Assembly: GCA_948678575.1 (NCBI GenBank)
Contig: CAPPGO010000004.1
Location: 115,032 to 179,031, forward strand
Source of the DNA: an uncultured Clostridia bacterium
GTDB taxonomy: Bacteria; Bacillota; Clostridia; TANB77; CAG-508
Length of the DNA stretch: 64,000 nucleotides
Reading direction: 5' to 3'
The stretch's first letter is position 1; every line of letters begins with the position of its first letter. This document shows, piece by piece, positions 8,374 through 17,900 of this stretch. A program made the translations under genes and the position numbers. The notes beneath the pieces were generated by a model. That model was not told the origin of the DNA and did no database searches. It saw only the letters and a list, made by a program, of their open reading frames with translations.

Positions 8374-9576
8374 TTATTCTATAATATCAGCAACAACACC
8401 AGAACCAACTGTTCTACCACCTTCACGGATAGCGAATCTTAATCCTTTTTCAATAGCGATTGGTGTAATTAATTCGATTGTCATAGAAACATTATCACCT
8501 GGCATAACCATTTCAACACCAGCTGGTAAATCAATAACACCAGTAACGTCTGTTGTTCTAAAATAGAATTGTGGTCTATATCCATTAAAGAATGGAGTAT
8601 GTCTTCCACCTTCTTCTTTTGTTAGAACATATACTTCTGATTTGAATTTTGTATGTGGATTGATTGTTCCTGGTTTAGCAATAACTTGACCTCTTTCGAT
8701 GTCTTTTCTGTCAACACCTCTTAAAAGAACACCAATGTTATCACCAGCTTCTGCTTGGTCTAATAATTTTCTGAACATTTCAACACCTGTTACAACTGTT
8801 TGTTTTCTTTCAGCAGATAAACCAACAATTTCAACATTGTCTTGAACTTTAACTGTTCCTCTTTCAACTCTACCTGTTGCAACTGTTCCTCTACCAGTAA
8901 TTGTGAATACATCTTCAACTGGCATTAAGAATGGTTGATCAATTGGTCTTTCAGGAGTTGGAATATAGCTATCAACAGCTTCCATTAATTCTTTCATACA
9001 AGTATATTCAGGAGCATTTGGGTCTGTTGAAGCACATTCTAATACTTTTAATGATGAACCTTTGATAATTGGAATTTCGTCTCCTGGGAAATCGTAGCTT
9101 GATAATAAGTCTCTAACTTCCATTTCAACTAATTCAAGTAATTCTGGATCATCAACCATATCGCATTTATTTAAGTAAACAACGATAAATTTAACACCAA
9201 CTTGTCTAGCAAGTAAGATGTGCTCTCTTGTTTGAGGCATTGGTCCATCAGCAGCAGAAACTACTAATATAGCACCATCCATTTGAGCAGCACCAGTAAT
9301 CATGTTTTTAACATAATCAGCGTGTCCTGGACAGTCAACGTGTGCATAGTGTCTGTTTTCTGTTTCATATTCAACGTGTGCAGTATTAATTGTAATACCT
9401 CTAGCTTTTTCTTCTGGAGCTCCATCAATTTGATCATAAGCTGTGAATTGAGCTTTTCCTAATAAACCTAAGTATTTTGTAATAGCTGCTGTTGTTGTTG
9501 TTTTACCATGGTCAACATGTCCGATTGTACCAATGTTAACGTGTGGTTTTGTTCTTTCGAATTTAGCTTTAGCCAT
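8374..9576 (-). CDS. tuf: Elongation factor Tu
   Basis: 400 residues from MAKAKFERTKPHVNIGTIG. An AGGAGG site precedes this ATG; an in-frame ATG 10 codons upstream is not used in the family. GHVDHGKT (19-26), DCPGHADYV and NKCDMVDD are the GTPase motifs, and domains 2 and 3 are complete. EF-Tu delivers aminoacyl-tRNA to the ribosome. It is the last gene of the str operon but also has its own promoter at 9677-9705 with a leader of about 95 bases, as needed for its high output. Confidence 0.98.
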   Translation of the reverse strand: MAKAKFERTKPHVNIGTIGHVDHGKTTTTAAITKYLGLLGKAQFTAYDQIDGAPEEKARGITINTAHVEYETENRHYAHVDCPGHADYVKNMITGAAQMDGAILVVSAADGPMPQTREHILLARQVGVKFIVVYLNKCDMVDDPELLELVEMEVRDLLSSYDFPGDEIPIIKGSSLKVLECASTDPNAPEYTCMKELMEAVDSYIPTPERPIDQPFLMPVEDVFTITGRGTVATGRVERGTVKVQDNVEIVGLSAERKQTVVTGVEMFRKLLDQAEAGDNIGVLLRGVDRKDIERGQVIAKPGTINPHTKFKSEVYVLTKEEGGRHTPFFNGYRPQFYFRTTDVTGVIDLPAGVEMVMPGDNVSMTIELITPIAIEKGLRFAIREGGRTVGSGVVADIIE

Positions 9577-9676
9577 TTTTAATTTTCCTCCTTTTATTCT
9601 AGCCATAGCAAAAACGCTTTCTGCTTGGCTTTCTTTATATTAAATTTAAAAATTTAAAGACAATTTAATCATTGCT

Positions 9677-9705
9677 ATTTTATACTATTTTCTATAAAAA
9701 AGCAA
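9677..9705 (-). promoter_or_regulatory. Sigma-A promoter of tuf
   Basis: TTGCTT, 17 bases, TAAAAT on the minus strand in the fusA-tuf gap. The leader carries a possible hairpin formed by GCCAAGCA and TGCTATGGC. Confidence 0.7.
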
Positions 9706-9720
9706 GTCTTTATTTTATTT

Positions 9721-11808
9721 TTATTCTTCTTTTTTAGCTCTACTAGAAACTATTGTTTCAAGAACTGATTTTGGAACTTCTTCATAATGAGAAGGTTCCA
9801 TTGAATATGTTCCTCTACCTTGTGTTTTTGAACGCAAGTCTGTTGCATATCCAAACATTTCTGAAAGTGGAATAAATGCACGAATTTCTTGCATTCCATC
9901 AACGCTTTCCATTCCTTCCATTTTTCCTCTTCTAGAATTTACATCTCCAATAACATCACCCATGTATTCTTCTGGAACTGTTATTTCAACTTTCATTATT
10001 GGTTCTAATATAACAGCATGACCTTTTTTACATCCTTCTTTGAATGCCATTGAACCTGCAATATGGAATGCAGCTTCTGATGAGTCAACTTCATGATATG
10101 AACCATCAACCAAAGTAGCTTTAAAATCAATAACTGGATATCCTGCAAGAACACCAGCTTGACAAGCTTCTCTAACACCTTCTTCAACTGGTTTAACATA
10201 TTCTTTTGGAACAACACCACCAACGATTTTGCTCTCAAATTGAACACCTGAACCTGGTTCTAATGGTTCCATTTCTAACCATACATGACCATATTGTCCT
10301 CTACCACCAGATTGACGAATGAATTTTCCTTCAACTCTTACTTTATCTCTAATAGTTTCTTTATATGCAACAGATGGTTTACCAACATTACATTCAACTT
10401 TAAATTCTCTTTTTAATCTATCAACGATGATATCTAAGTGTAATTCACCCATACCAGCGATAATAGTTTGACCTGTTTCTTGGTTTGTATATGTTTTGAA
10501 AGTTGGGTCTTCTTCTGAAAGTTTTGAAAGTGCAACACCCATTTTTTCTTGAGCAGCTTTATCTTTTGGCTCGATAGCAATATCGATAACTGGCTCTGGA
10601 AATTCCATTGATTCAAGGATAATTGGGTGCTCTGGATCACAAAGTGTGTTACCTGTTGTAACATCTTTTAGACCAACAGCTGCTGCAATATCTCCTGCAT
10701 AAACTTTGCTTATATCTTCTCTATTATTAGAGTGCATTTGAAGAATTCTACCAATTCTTTCTTTTTTATCTTTACTTGAATTTAAAACTGTTGAACCTGA
10801 CTCTAATGTTCCAGAGTAAACTCTGAAAAAGCATAATTTTCCTACGAATGGGTCAGTTGCAATTTTAAACGCTAATGCAGCAAATGGTTCAGAATCTGAT
10901 GTTTTAGCTTCTGTTTCAACTCCATCTAATGTTTCACCTTTAATATGTGGTATATCTAATGGTGATGGCATGAAATCAACTATACAATTCAATAATTCTT
11001 GTACACCTTTGTTTTTATATGAAGAACCACAAGTAACTGGAACTATTTTATTATTAATTGTTCCTGTTCTTAAACCTTTTTTGATTTCTTCTTCTGAAAG
11101 TTCTTCACCTTCTAAATACTTCATCATTAATTCTTCATCTTGTTCTGCAACAGCTTCAAGCATTAATGTTCTATATTCGTTAGCTTGTTCTAACATTTCA
11201 GCTGGAATATCAGTTTCTTCAATTTCTTTTCCTAAATCATCTTTATGAATGAAGGCTCTCATTTTAATTAAATCAACGATACCTTTGAAATTGTCCTCTG
11301 ATCCTATTGGTAATTGAACACAAACTGGATTTGCATGTAATCTTGTCTTCATTTGTTGAACACAAAGCATAAAGTCAGCTCCTGTTGTATCCATTTTATT
11401 TACATATACCATTCTTGGTACATTATATTTGTCTGCTTGTCTCCAAACAGTTTCTGTTTGTGGTTGAACACCACCCTTAGCAGCTAAAACTGTAACTGCG
11501 CCATCAAGTACTTTCAAAGATCTTTGAACTTCAACAGTAAAATCAACGTGACCTGGTGTATCGATAATATTTATTCTATTATCATTCCAAAAACAAGTTG
11601 TACAAGCAGAAGTAATTGTGATACCTCTTTCTTGCTCTTGTGCCATCCAGTCCATTGTAGCTCCACCGTCATGAACTTCACCGATTTTATGAGTTTTACC
11701 TGTATAGAATAATATTCTTTCTGTTGTTGTTGTTTTACCAGCATCAATGTGGGCCATTATTCCTATATTTCTTGTTCTTTCTAATGGGTAAGCTCTTTTA
11801 TCAGCCAT
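9721..11808 (-). CDS. fusA: Elongation factor G
   Basis: 695 residues. AHIDAGKTT (P-loop), DTPGHVDF and NKMDTTGADF mark the GTPase; domains II to V follow, ending in the region SMEPSHYEEVPKSV. EF-G catalyses translocation and, with recycling factor, ribosome splitting. The gene lies 20 bases after rpsG with a GGGGAT ribosome site. Sequence is highly conserved and full length. The usual str order rpsL-rpsG-fusA-tuf is kept; the rpoBC genes that often precede it are not in this window. Confidence 0.98.
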   Translation of the reverse strand: MADKRAYPLERTRNIGIMAHIDAGKTTTTERILFYTGKTHKIGEVHDGGATMDWMAQEQERGITITSACTTCFWNDNRINIIDTPGHVDFTVEVQRSLKVLDGAVTVLAAKGGVQPQTETVWRQADKYNVPRMVYVNKMDTTGADFMLCVQQMKTRLHANPVCVQLPIGSEDNFKGIVDLIKMRAFIHKDDLGKEIEETDIPAEMLEQANEYRTLMLEAVAEQDEELMMKYLEGEELSEEEIKKGLRTGTINNKIVPVTCGSSYKNKGVQELLNCIVDFMPSPLDIPHIKGETLDGVETEAKTSDSEPFAALAFKIATDPFVGKLCFFRVYSGTLESGSTVLNSSKDKKERIGRILQMHSNNREDISKVYAGDIAAAVGLKDVTTGNTLCDPEHPIILESMEFPEPVIDIAIEPKDKAAQEKMGVALSKLSEEDPTFKTYTNQETGQTIIAGMGELHLDIIVDRLKREFKVECNVGKPSVAYKETIRDKVRVEGKFIRQSGGRGQYGHVWLEMEPLEPGSGVQFESKIVGGVVPKEYVKPVEEGVREACQAGVLAGYPVIDFKATLVDGSYHEVDSSEAAFHIAGSMAFKEGCKKGHAVILEPIMKVEITVPEEYMGDVIGDVNSRRGKMEGMESVDGMQEIRAFIPLSEMFGYATDLRSKTQGRGTYSMEPSHYEEVPKSVLETIVSSRAKKEE

Positions 11809-11828
11809 TTTAATTTATCCCCCTATTA

Positions 11829-12299
11829 CTAAAATTTGTAATGTGCAAAAGCTTTATTAGCTTCAGCCATTTTGTGTGTATCTTCTTTCTTCTTAAATGC
11901 TCCACCGTTTCCGCTTACTGCATCAAGAATTTCACCAGCTAATTTTTCAGCCATAGTTTTTTCATGTCTTTTTCTAGCATAAGTTACTAGCCATCTTAGA
12001 CCTAAAGTTTGTCTTCTTTCTGGTCTAATTTCTAATGGTACTTGATATGTTGCACCACCAATTCTTCTAGCTTTAACTTCTAAAACTGGCATAATATTTT
12101 CTAATGCTGCTTCAAAAACTTCTAATGGATCTTTTTGTTCTTTTTCTTTTATAATATCAAAAGCTCCATATACGATGCTTTGAGCAACTGATTTTTTACC
12201 ATCTAACATTATATTATTAACTAATTTTGTTACAACTTTGCTATTATATAATGGATCAGGTAAAACATCTCTTTTTGCTATATATCCTCTTCTTGGCAC
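11829..12299 (-). CDS. rpsG: 30S ribosomal protein S7
   Basis: 156 residues, standard length, starting MPRRGYIAKRDVLPDPLYNSK with the conserved LRWLVTYARKR segment and C-terminal ANKAFAHYKF. S7 starts assembly of the 30S head domain and lines the E site. In enterobacteria S7 is the autoregulator of the str operon, binding the mRNA between the S12 and S7 genes. Here the same gap (12300-12475) contains a three-way-junction-like fold, consistent with but not proving the same control. AAGGAGGG precedes the ATG. Confidence 0.98.
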   Translation of the reverse strand: MPRRGYIAKRDVLPDPLYNSKVVTKLVNNIMLDGKKSVAQSIVYGAFDIIKEKEQKDPLEVFEAALENIMPVLEVKARRIGGATYQVPLEIRPERRQTLGLRWLVTYARKRHEKTMAEKLAGEILDAVSGNGGAFKKKEDTHKMAEANKAFAHYKF

Positions 12300-12327
12300 T
12301 ATTCTTCCCTCCTTATAAAATAAAAAT

Positions 12328-12404
12328 GTGCTTAGTGTTTAACCATTTATAACACTAAAAGGTACTCTGGAAAGTTTTCATTCTACTTTCCCGTAATAGT
12401 GCAC
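12328..12404 (-). promoter_or_regulatory. Structured intercistronic region between rpsL and rpsG
   Basis: On the minus strand an outer GTGC/GCAC pair encloses two hairpins: GGAAAGT with ACTTTCC (12369-12391) and TTAGTGTT with AACACTAA (12332-12358). A T-rich stretch and then the rpsG ribosome site follow. The shape suits an autoregulatory S7-binding element or attenuator. Confidence 0.5.
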
Positions 12405-12475
12405 TTAAAATCTATCTAAACTCAATTTACATTGATTATATCTTCTAATTACACTATTTTTCAAAATTCAAAATC

Positions 12476-12889
12476 CTATTTTTTAGGTTTTTTAGCACCA
12501 TATTTAGATCTAGCTTGCATTCTATCTTTAACACCAGCTGTATCTAATGTTCCTCTAATGATATGGTATCTAACACCAGGTAAGTCTTTTACCCTTCCAC
12601 CTCTGATTAGAACAACACTGTGCTCTTGTAAGTTATGTCCTACACCTGGAATATAAGAAGTAACTTCGTATCCATTTGAAAGTTTAACTCTGGCAACTTT
12701 TCTTAAAGCTGAGTTTGGTTTCTTAGGAGTAACTGTTTTAACAACTGTACATACACCTCTTTTTTGTGGTGCTCTGTTATCAGTTTGTACTTTTTTTCTT
12801 GAATTATATCCTTTTTGTAATGCAGGAGCAGTAGATTTTGCTTTTGTTGTGCTTCTTCCTTTTCTTACTAATTGATTAATTGTTGGCAT
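12476..12889 (-). CDS. rpsL: 30S ribosomal protein S12
   Basis: 137 residues, starting MPTINQLVRKGR. The loop TPKKPNSALRKVARVKL keeps the lysine whose replacement gives streptomycin resistance, and LIRGGRVKDLPGVRYH keeps the second resistance-linked lysine, so this is the drug-sensitive form. S12 is in the decoding centre and checks codon-anticodon fit, which is of interest given the frameshift codons in this window; nothing unusual is seen in its conserved loops. First gene of the str operon, with promoter and leader upstream. Confidence 0.98.
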   Translation of the reverse strand: MPTINQLVRKGRSTTKAKSTAPALQKGYNSRKKVQTDNRAPQKRGVCTVVKTVTPKKPNSALRKVARVKLSNGYEVTSYIPGVGHNLQEHSVVLIRGGRVKDLPGVRYHIIRGTLDTAGVKDRMQARSKYGAKKPKK

Positions 12890-12925
12890 CTTGTTTCATT
12901 CACCCTCTTTCTTTTATAAAATATA

Positions 12926-12966
12926 AAATACGCCAAAGTATAGTTCCCCTATACAATAGCGTATTT
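12926..12966 (-). promoter_or_regulatory. Leader hairpin or terminator upstream of rpsL
   Basis: AAATACGC pairs with GCGTATTT around an inner GTATAG/CTATAC stem-loop, followed on the minus strand by a T-rich run. Readthrough RNA from the operon upstream would form a terminator here; RNA starting at the rpsL promoter would contain only the inner hairpin at its 5' end. Confidence 0.6.
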
Positions 12967-12995
12967 ATTTTATCACCTTTACCATATAATGTCAA
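12967..12995 (-). promoter_or_regulatory. Sigma-A promoter of the str operon
   Basis: TTGACA, 17 bases, TAAAAT on the minus strand: consensus -35 and near-consensus -10, directly upstream of the leader hairpin. Confidence 0.85.
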
Positions 12996-13039
12996 TAGTT
13001 TTAAATAACTTTCGTAAGCATTATTACCCTAAGAAAGCA

Positions 13040-13306
13040 TCAATTTTCTTCTGTTATTTTTTTAAGCAATTCTTTATCATCTTTTTCAAGAATTTTTGTA
13101 GTAATATCACGAATAATTATTGGATTTTCTTCTATTTTCACTTTGATTTTATTATCTTTTTCTCCTACTTTTAATACAACAGGTTCAATTTTCCCAATTG
13201 CAGTAGTACAAAACAAATACTTTTCTTCATCTAATTCAATAATATCAAGTATATAGTATTTTCTATTTTCTGATAAAGTTATTTTTCCACCTATTTTCAA
13301 TTCCAT
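13040..13306 (-). CDS. Small protein, last gene of the coiled-coil operon
   Basis: 88 residues, not recognised with confidence. The first half looks like a small beta-rich domain (KITLSENRKYYILDIIELDEEKYLFCTTA), with a faint resemblance to DUF1292-type proteins. The second half is charged (IIRDITTKILEKDDKELLKKITEEN). It starts 1 base after the stop of the 454-residue membrane protein, with AGGAG inside that gene, so the two are made together. It is followed by the rpsL promoter region. No catalytic motif or membrane segment is visible. Confidence 0.6.
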   Translation of the reverse strand: MELKIGGKITLSENRKYYILDIIELDEEKYLFCTTAIGKIEPVVLKVGEKDNKIKVKIEENPIIIRDITTKILEKDDKELLKKITEEN

Positions 13307-13307
13307 T

Positions 13308-14672
13308 TTATCTTTCTCCTATTTCATCATCTGTATTTGTTTGTATTTCTTTTTCTGCATCAACAATACTTGGGTCTTGTACATACTCTTTCAATTCTTC
13401 TGGTAAAAAACTCCAAAATACATGTCTATCTTTTTCAGTTCTATTATCATCAAGTAAAATACTATTCATGTAGCCTGATACGTCACCATTTTCTGCAAAA
13501 TCTTTTGCTAATTCAAGTGGATTTCTAACATATTGTTTTACTTCTTCTGGCAAAGTTTGCCAAAATTCATTTGTAATTTGTCCTCTTGATAATTTATATA
13601 AATACATTTGATCTTTACCTTCTTCAAACGCTTCTTTTGCTGTACTAACTGGCTCTCTAATATATTGTTTTAATTCTTCTGGCAATTTATTCCATGCTTC
13701 TGTTGAAATTTCTCCTTTTGTCATTACATAAAAATGTGCCTGATCATTATCAAATTTGCTTGCTGCTTCCGCAGCTATAACTGGATTCCTAACATTCTTT
13801 TGAATTGCTTGTGGCAAATTATTCCAATTTTCTAAACTAGGATTTCCATTTGTATATTCATAAAAGAATTGTTGATCTTCTAATCTTAAATTTGCTGTTT
13901 CTGCTCTTTTAATTTCAAAATCAATATCTGCCTGTGTTACATTAACCTCTGCTCTTACTTGCATATCATGAATATTATCATCTATTGCTTTACAAGCAAA
14001 TAGTGAACCTGCTAGTGCAATTCCAGCCAAAGTTACTTTAAAAACTGTCCACCCTCTTCTTAATTTAACATCATCTCTGGCATCTTCATATTCTTGTATA
14101 TCTTCCCATTCACTTTCAATATATTCATCTGAAAGCTTACCTTTTTTATAATCTTGCAAGTCTTCTTCAATAGCTTCATATTCCAAATCACTATTTATAT
14201 ATTTTCTCATATGATGAAATCTAACAAAAATATTTCTCTTTTTAGGTGGTGTAAGTCTTTTGATACCTTGCTGTCTATTTAAAATTCTATTCATTCTTTC
14301 TTGTTGTTCTTTTTCTTTTCCAATTTGCTTATCTTCTGATTTTACTGCTTTTTTAGATAACATCAAACTTCTTTTTTGTTCTTTAACTTCTACTTTTCTT
14401 AATTGTTTTTCATACTTTAACATAATCTTAGCTTTTTTAGCTTCAATTCGGCTCAATTTATCTTTTTTTCTTCTTGCTAATCTTTTAGGAGTAATTGGTA
14501 TAATTCTAGAATCTGTTGATTTTTGAACTGTATATCTTTTTAAATCTGTATTTTTTCTTCTATCATTAGATGTTTGTGATTTATTAACAAATTTTACAGC
14601 ATTTCCAGAAATCTGTGCTTCTCTTTCAACATTTTGAAAAATACTTTGAAATTTATCATTATTATTTTCCAT
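13308..14672 (-). CDS. Unrecognised membrane protein with four W-x-x-LPEE repeats
   Basis: 454 residues. Residues 1-150 are very basic and probably helical (KRLARRKKDKLSRIEAKKAK), 160-205 are acidic, and one membrane segment lies at about 208-230. By the positive-inside rule the N-terminus is cytoplasmic and the rest outside. The outer part holds four repeats centred on Trp283, Trp327, Trp371 and Trp420 (spacing 44, 44, 49), each reading roughly W-x-x-LPEELKQYVRxP. A short Thr/Asp/Glu-rich tail follows. I know no family with this plan. It is the only membrane-anchored member of the operon and so a possible docking component. The function is unknown. Confidence 0.7.
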   Translation of the reverse strand: MENNNDKFQSIFQNVEREAQISGNAVKFVNKSQTSNDRRKNTDLKRYTVQKSTDSRIIPITPKRLARRKKDKLSRIEAKKAKIMLKYEKQLRKVEVKEQKRSLMLSKKAVKSEDKQIGKEKEQQERMNRILNRQQGIKRLTPPKKRNIFVRFHHMRKYINSDLEYEAIEEDLQDYKKGKLSDEYIESEWEDIQEYEDARDDVKLRRGWTVFKVTLAGIALAGSLFACKAIDDNIHDMQVRAEVNVTQADIDFEIKRAETANLRLEDQQFFYEYTNGNPSLENWNNLPQAIQKNVRNPVIAAEAASKFDNDQAHFYVMTKGEISTEAWNKLPEELKQYIREPVSTAKEAFEEGKDQMYLYKLSRGQITNEFWQTLPEEVKQYVRNPLELAKDFAENGDVSGYMNSILLDDNRTEKDRHVFWSFLPEELKEYVQDPSIVDAEKEIQTNTDDEIGER

Positions 14673-14684
14673 ACTATCTACTTT

Positions 14685-14894
14685 TTATCTCCCATCTTTT
14701 TCTTGTATTTGATCTTTATTTTCTTGTTTCTTCTTTTTAGCAAAAGGTTTATAAACAGGACAATCTAATTTTCTATCTCCTGTAAATCCTGCATCAAAAT
14801 CATATTTCCTTGTTGTAGGTTTTGTACTTTTTACTTTTGTTTCAGTTTTTCTCATGTTTTCATAAAAATCTAATAAAGTACTAAATAATCCCAT
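14685..14894 (-). CDS. Small basic protein sharing an FTG motif with the 1006-residue protein
   Basis: 69 residues, AGGAG before the ATG. Residues about 30-43 read KYDFDAGFTGDRKLD, close to NYDAETSFTGSRKTD at the C-terminus of the neighbouring 1006-residue protein. Both are followed by a Lys-rich charged tail. No known domain. The shared segment suggests that both proteins bind the same partner, or that this short gene derives from the end of the larger one. The N-terminal MGLFSTLLDFYENMRK could form an amphipathic helix. Confidence 0.65.
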   Translation of the reverse strand: MGLFSTLLDFYENMRKTETKVKSTKPTTRKYDFDAGFTGDRKLDCPVYKPFAKKKKQENKDQIQEKDGR

Positions 14895-14954
14895 AGTTTC
14901 TCCTTTTATTAGTAAAGATGCTTAAATAAGCATCTTTAACTATATATACAAATA

Positions 14955-17900
14955 CTATCTTTCATCTCTCGATTCTTGTTTTTTTGTAGCTTTTTTCATA
15001 TCTGTTTTTCTACTTCCTGTAAATGATGTTTCGGCATCATAATTAGCCTCTAATGGTTTTTGCCATTCTACATCAGTACCTGTTAATCTTGCATTTTCAT
15101 AAATATCATCTGCAAGTAAAGCTTTATCAACGCCATTAAATGCTATTCCTAATCCTCTTAAAACATTAGTAACCCTTGTATTTTCAACAGTTTGTTTTGT
15201 TACAGTTCTTAGACTATTTATTTTTGCTGCATTCGTAGGATCTTTCAAAGCTCTTATTACTTCTGCTATTTTTTCTGTTTTAGTTAATGGTACATAATGA
15301 CCTGAAACATCAACTACCTCTTTTATTTCTGAGCCAACTGTAACTTCATGACTTAAATCTTGACATAAATCTGACAATTTTGCCCAATATCTATCTCCAA
15401 CAGAAACATATAAACCAGATAAATCACTTTGATTTGTTATATCTTTTCCAACAGAAGATAATAATTGTTCAAGTGTTACATCTTGATTTAAAACACCATT
15501 AGCTCCTAATAATTCACTTGAAAAAGTTCCATCTGTTAATGTTGGTGCTCTTAGTCCAGATGTATCTGACATACCAAAACCACCATTTTCAGTTTTTTGG
15601 AATATTGCAGTAATTTTTTCATTTCCTGTCAAGTCATACATTGCTGGTTTTGTTTCTCCACCATATACTGAATAATATCCTTCAATTTGTTTTCCTACAT
15701 TTGAATTCATCATTTCTGCTATGTTAGTTTCTGTTTTTAATTGTGTTTCTACTATTGGCACAGTTTCTTGTTTCGTAGTTGTTGATACCCATTTTTCATC
15801 TTTTATTTTCAATGTTTCTTCAATTTGTTCTGGTGTAGGATTTACTACAACATCTTCTTGTTTAGTAGTATGTTTTAATAACCATTCTTTCATTTTTGGA
15901 CCTACAAATTTTCTTATACCAAATCTTGTAAGCATTTTTACACCAGTAATTGTTCTAGTAACATTTTCTTTATTTGCAATATCATGTTGACTAATATCAA
16001 CAGCGTCTGTTTGAATTGTTTGAGCTGTTGCTGTATTTTCATTTAATTCTCTATCTCTTGCAATTTGAGCTTTTGCTTTTCCTAAATCCTCCAAAGAACT
16101 ACTCAATTTTGCTTTATCTTTTTCATCAACTGCTTTTTCTAAATCTTCTTGTAACATAGCAATCTTTTCATCTATTGATTTTGAAGCAAATTCTGTTTTC
16201 TTTTCAAAAGCTTTTTGTTGAGCAATTTCAGTATATTTTCTTGTTATAGATTTTTGTATATCATATGCTCCTGCTGCTAAAACAGCTCTATTTCCTTCTT
16301 TTGCTTTAAATATACTATTAAATCTACTTGAAAAATATCCTTTTCCTTGTGATGAAAAATACTCTCTTCTTGCAACATATCTATGGGTCGCTTTATTTCC
16401 ATATAATCCAGCAACTTTATAATCTGCACCTGTAACTTTTCCATAAATAGGTGAAACTATTTTTGAACCAATAAATTTGTTTACTGGTGCTGTAACATGA
16501 TTTCTAACAAATTTTCCAGCATTTCCAACTGCTCTAAAAATATTTCTAACAGCTTGATGCTCTTTGAACTCAAAATATGGTACTTTTTCTCCATATTTTC
16601 CTAATGTCTTCAAATTTTCACGAGTTGAAACAAGTTTGTTATATGCATTATTATTACTCTCAATATATTGTTCATCTGCTTTTCTTGCTTCTTCTGGTGA
16701 TAATTTTACAAATTTTCCTTCTTCATCTCTTATATGAACGTTATTATATACTGATAAATCCCCGGCTTCTGCCTTAGTTAATCTTTCTAGTCTTTCACTG
16801 TATTCTTCTAATTGCATAAATTTAAGGTCTTCTTCTTTTTCAGAATAATCTTCTACTGTTTGATATGTACCTTTTACTGTTTTTCCATCTTTATCTTTAA
16901 ATTCAAATTCTTTTTCTACAATATGATCTTTTAAATTTTGCATAGCAATTGCGTAATCTTTGCCTCGTGCTTTATTTCCATAGAATTTATCAAGCATATC
17001 TTGTCTACGCATTTCATATTCAGCTTTTACAGCTTCCTCATCAATTTCATAAGACACATCTGGATATTCAACAACTACTTCGCCTTTTTCATTAATTTTA
17101 TATAATTGCTTTTCTTTGTTAATATCTTCAAGTTCATCAATACGATTTTGAACAACTCTTTTTTGAATCTCTACATCAAGTGGATTTCTTCCTTCTAATT
17201 CTACAATAGCATTATTTACTTCTGTTAATTCTGTTTCATGTTCAGCAATGCTTTGTTCTAATTTAGAAATTTCATTATCAGATTTTCCACCATTTTTTAA
17301 ACTAGCTAATTTATCTTCCCAAACTTTTAATTGTTCATATGCAGCTGGTGCTAGTTTATCTCCTCTTCCAGCAATCATGGCTTTACGATTTGCTATTCTT
17401 TCAGTTAAAGTTGCTATTTCAAGAGCTGTGGCTGTTTCTAAAAGATTTTGACTTATATTTCCATTTTCATAGTCTCTTAATTCTTTTTTCCAATCATTCA
17501 ATTGGTCATAAAGTGATGCAGCAAGTTCCTCTCCTCTTCCAGCAACCATGGCTTCACGATTTGCTATTCTTTCTTTTAAGTCATTAACTGCTTCATCAAC
17601 ATATTCTTGGTCAACACTTGAAGAAGCAGTTTTTTCTGCTTCTCCATTTTTTAGTTCTTCTAATTTTTTTCTTTCATCTTCTAATATTTTTTCAAGTTCT
17701 GCTTTTCTTCCTACTAAGTAGTCCTTATCAAGATAATTTAAAACTTTTTGATAATATTTAATTTGTTTCTCTATTTCTATACTTTCTACAAAACTATATT
17801 CTGGTTTAGATTTTTTCAACAAATTAACTATTTCTTCAATAACATCTTGCGCTTTTATGTATTCATTAGAATTTTTGTCAATTGTATCTGAATTTAATAT

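Noticed and set aside
10005..10664. Minus-strand frames inside fusA
   Set aside because: They are alternative frames of EF-G, which is full length.
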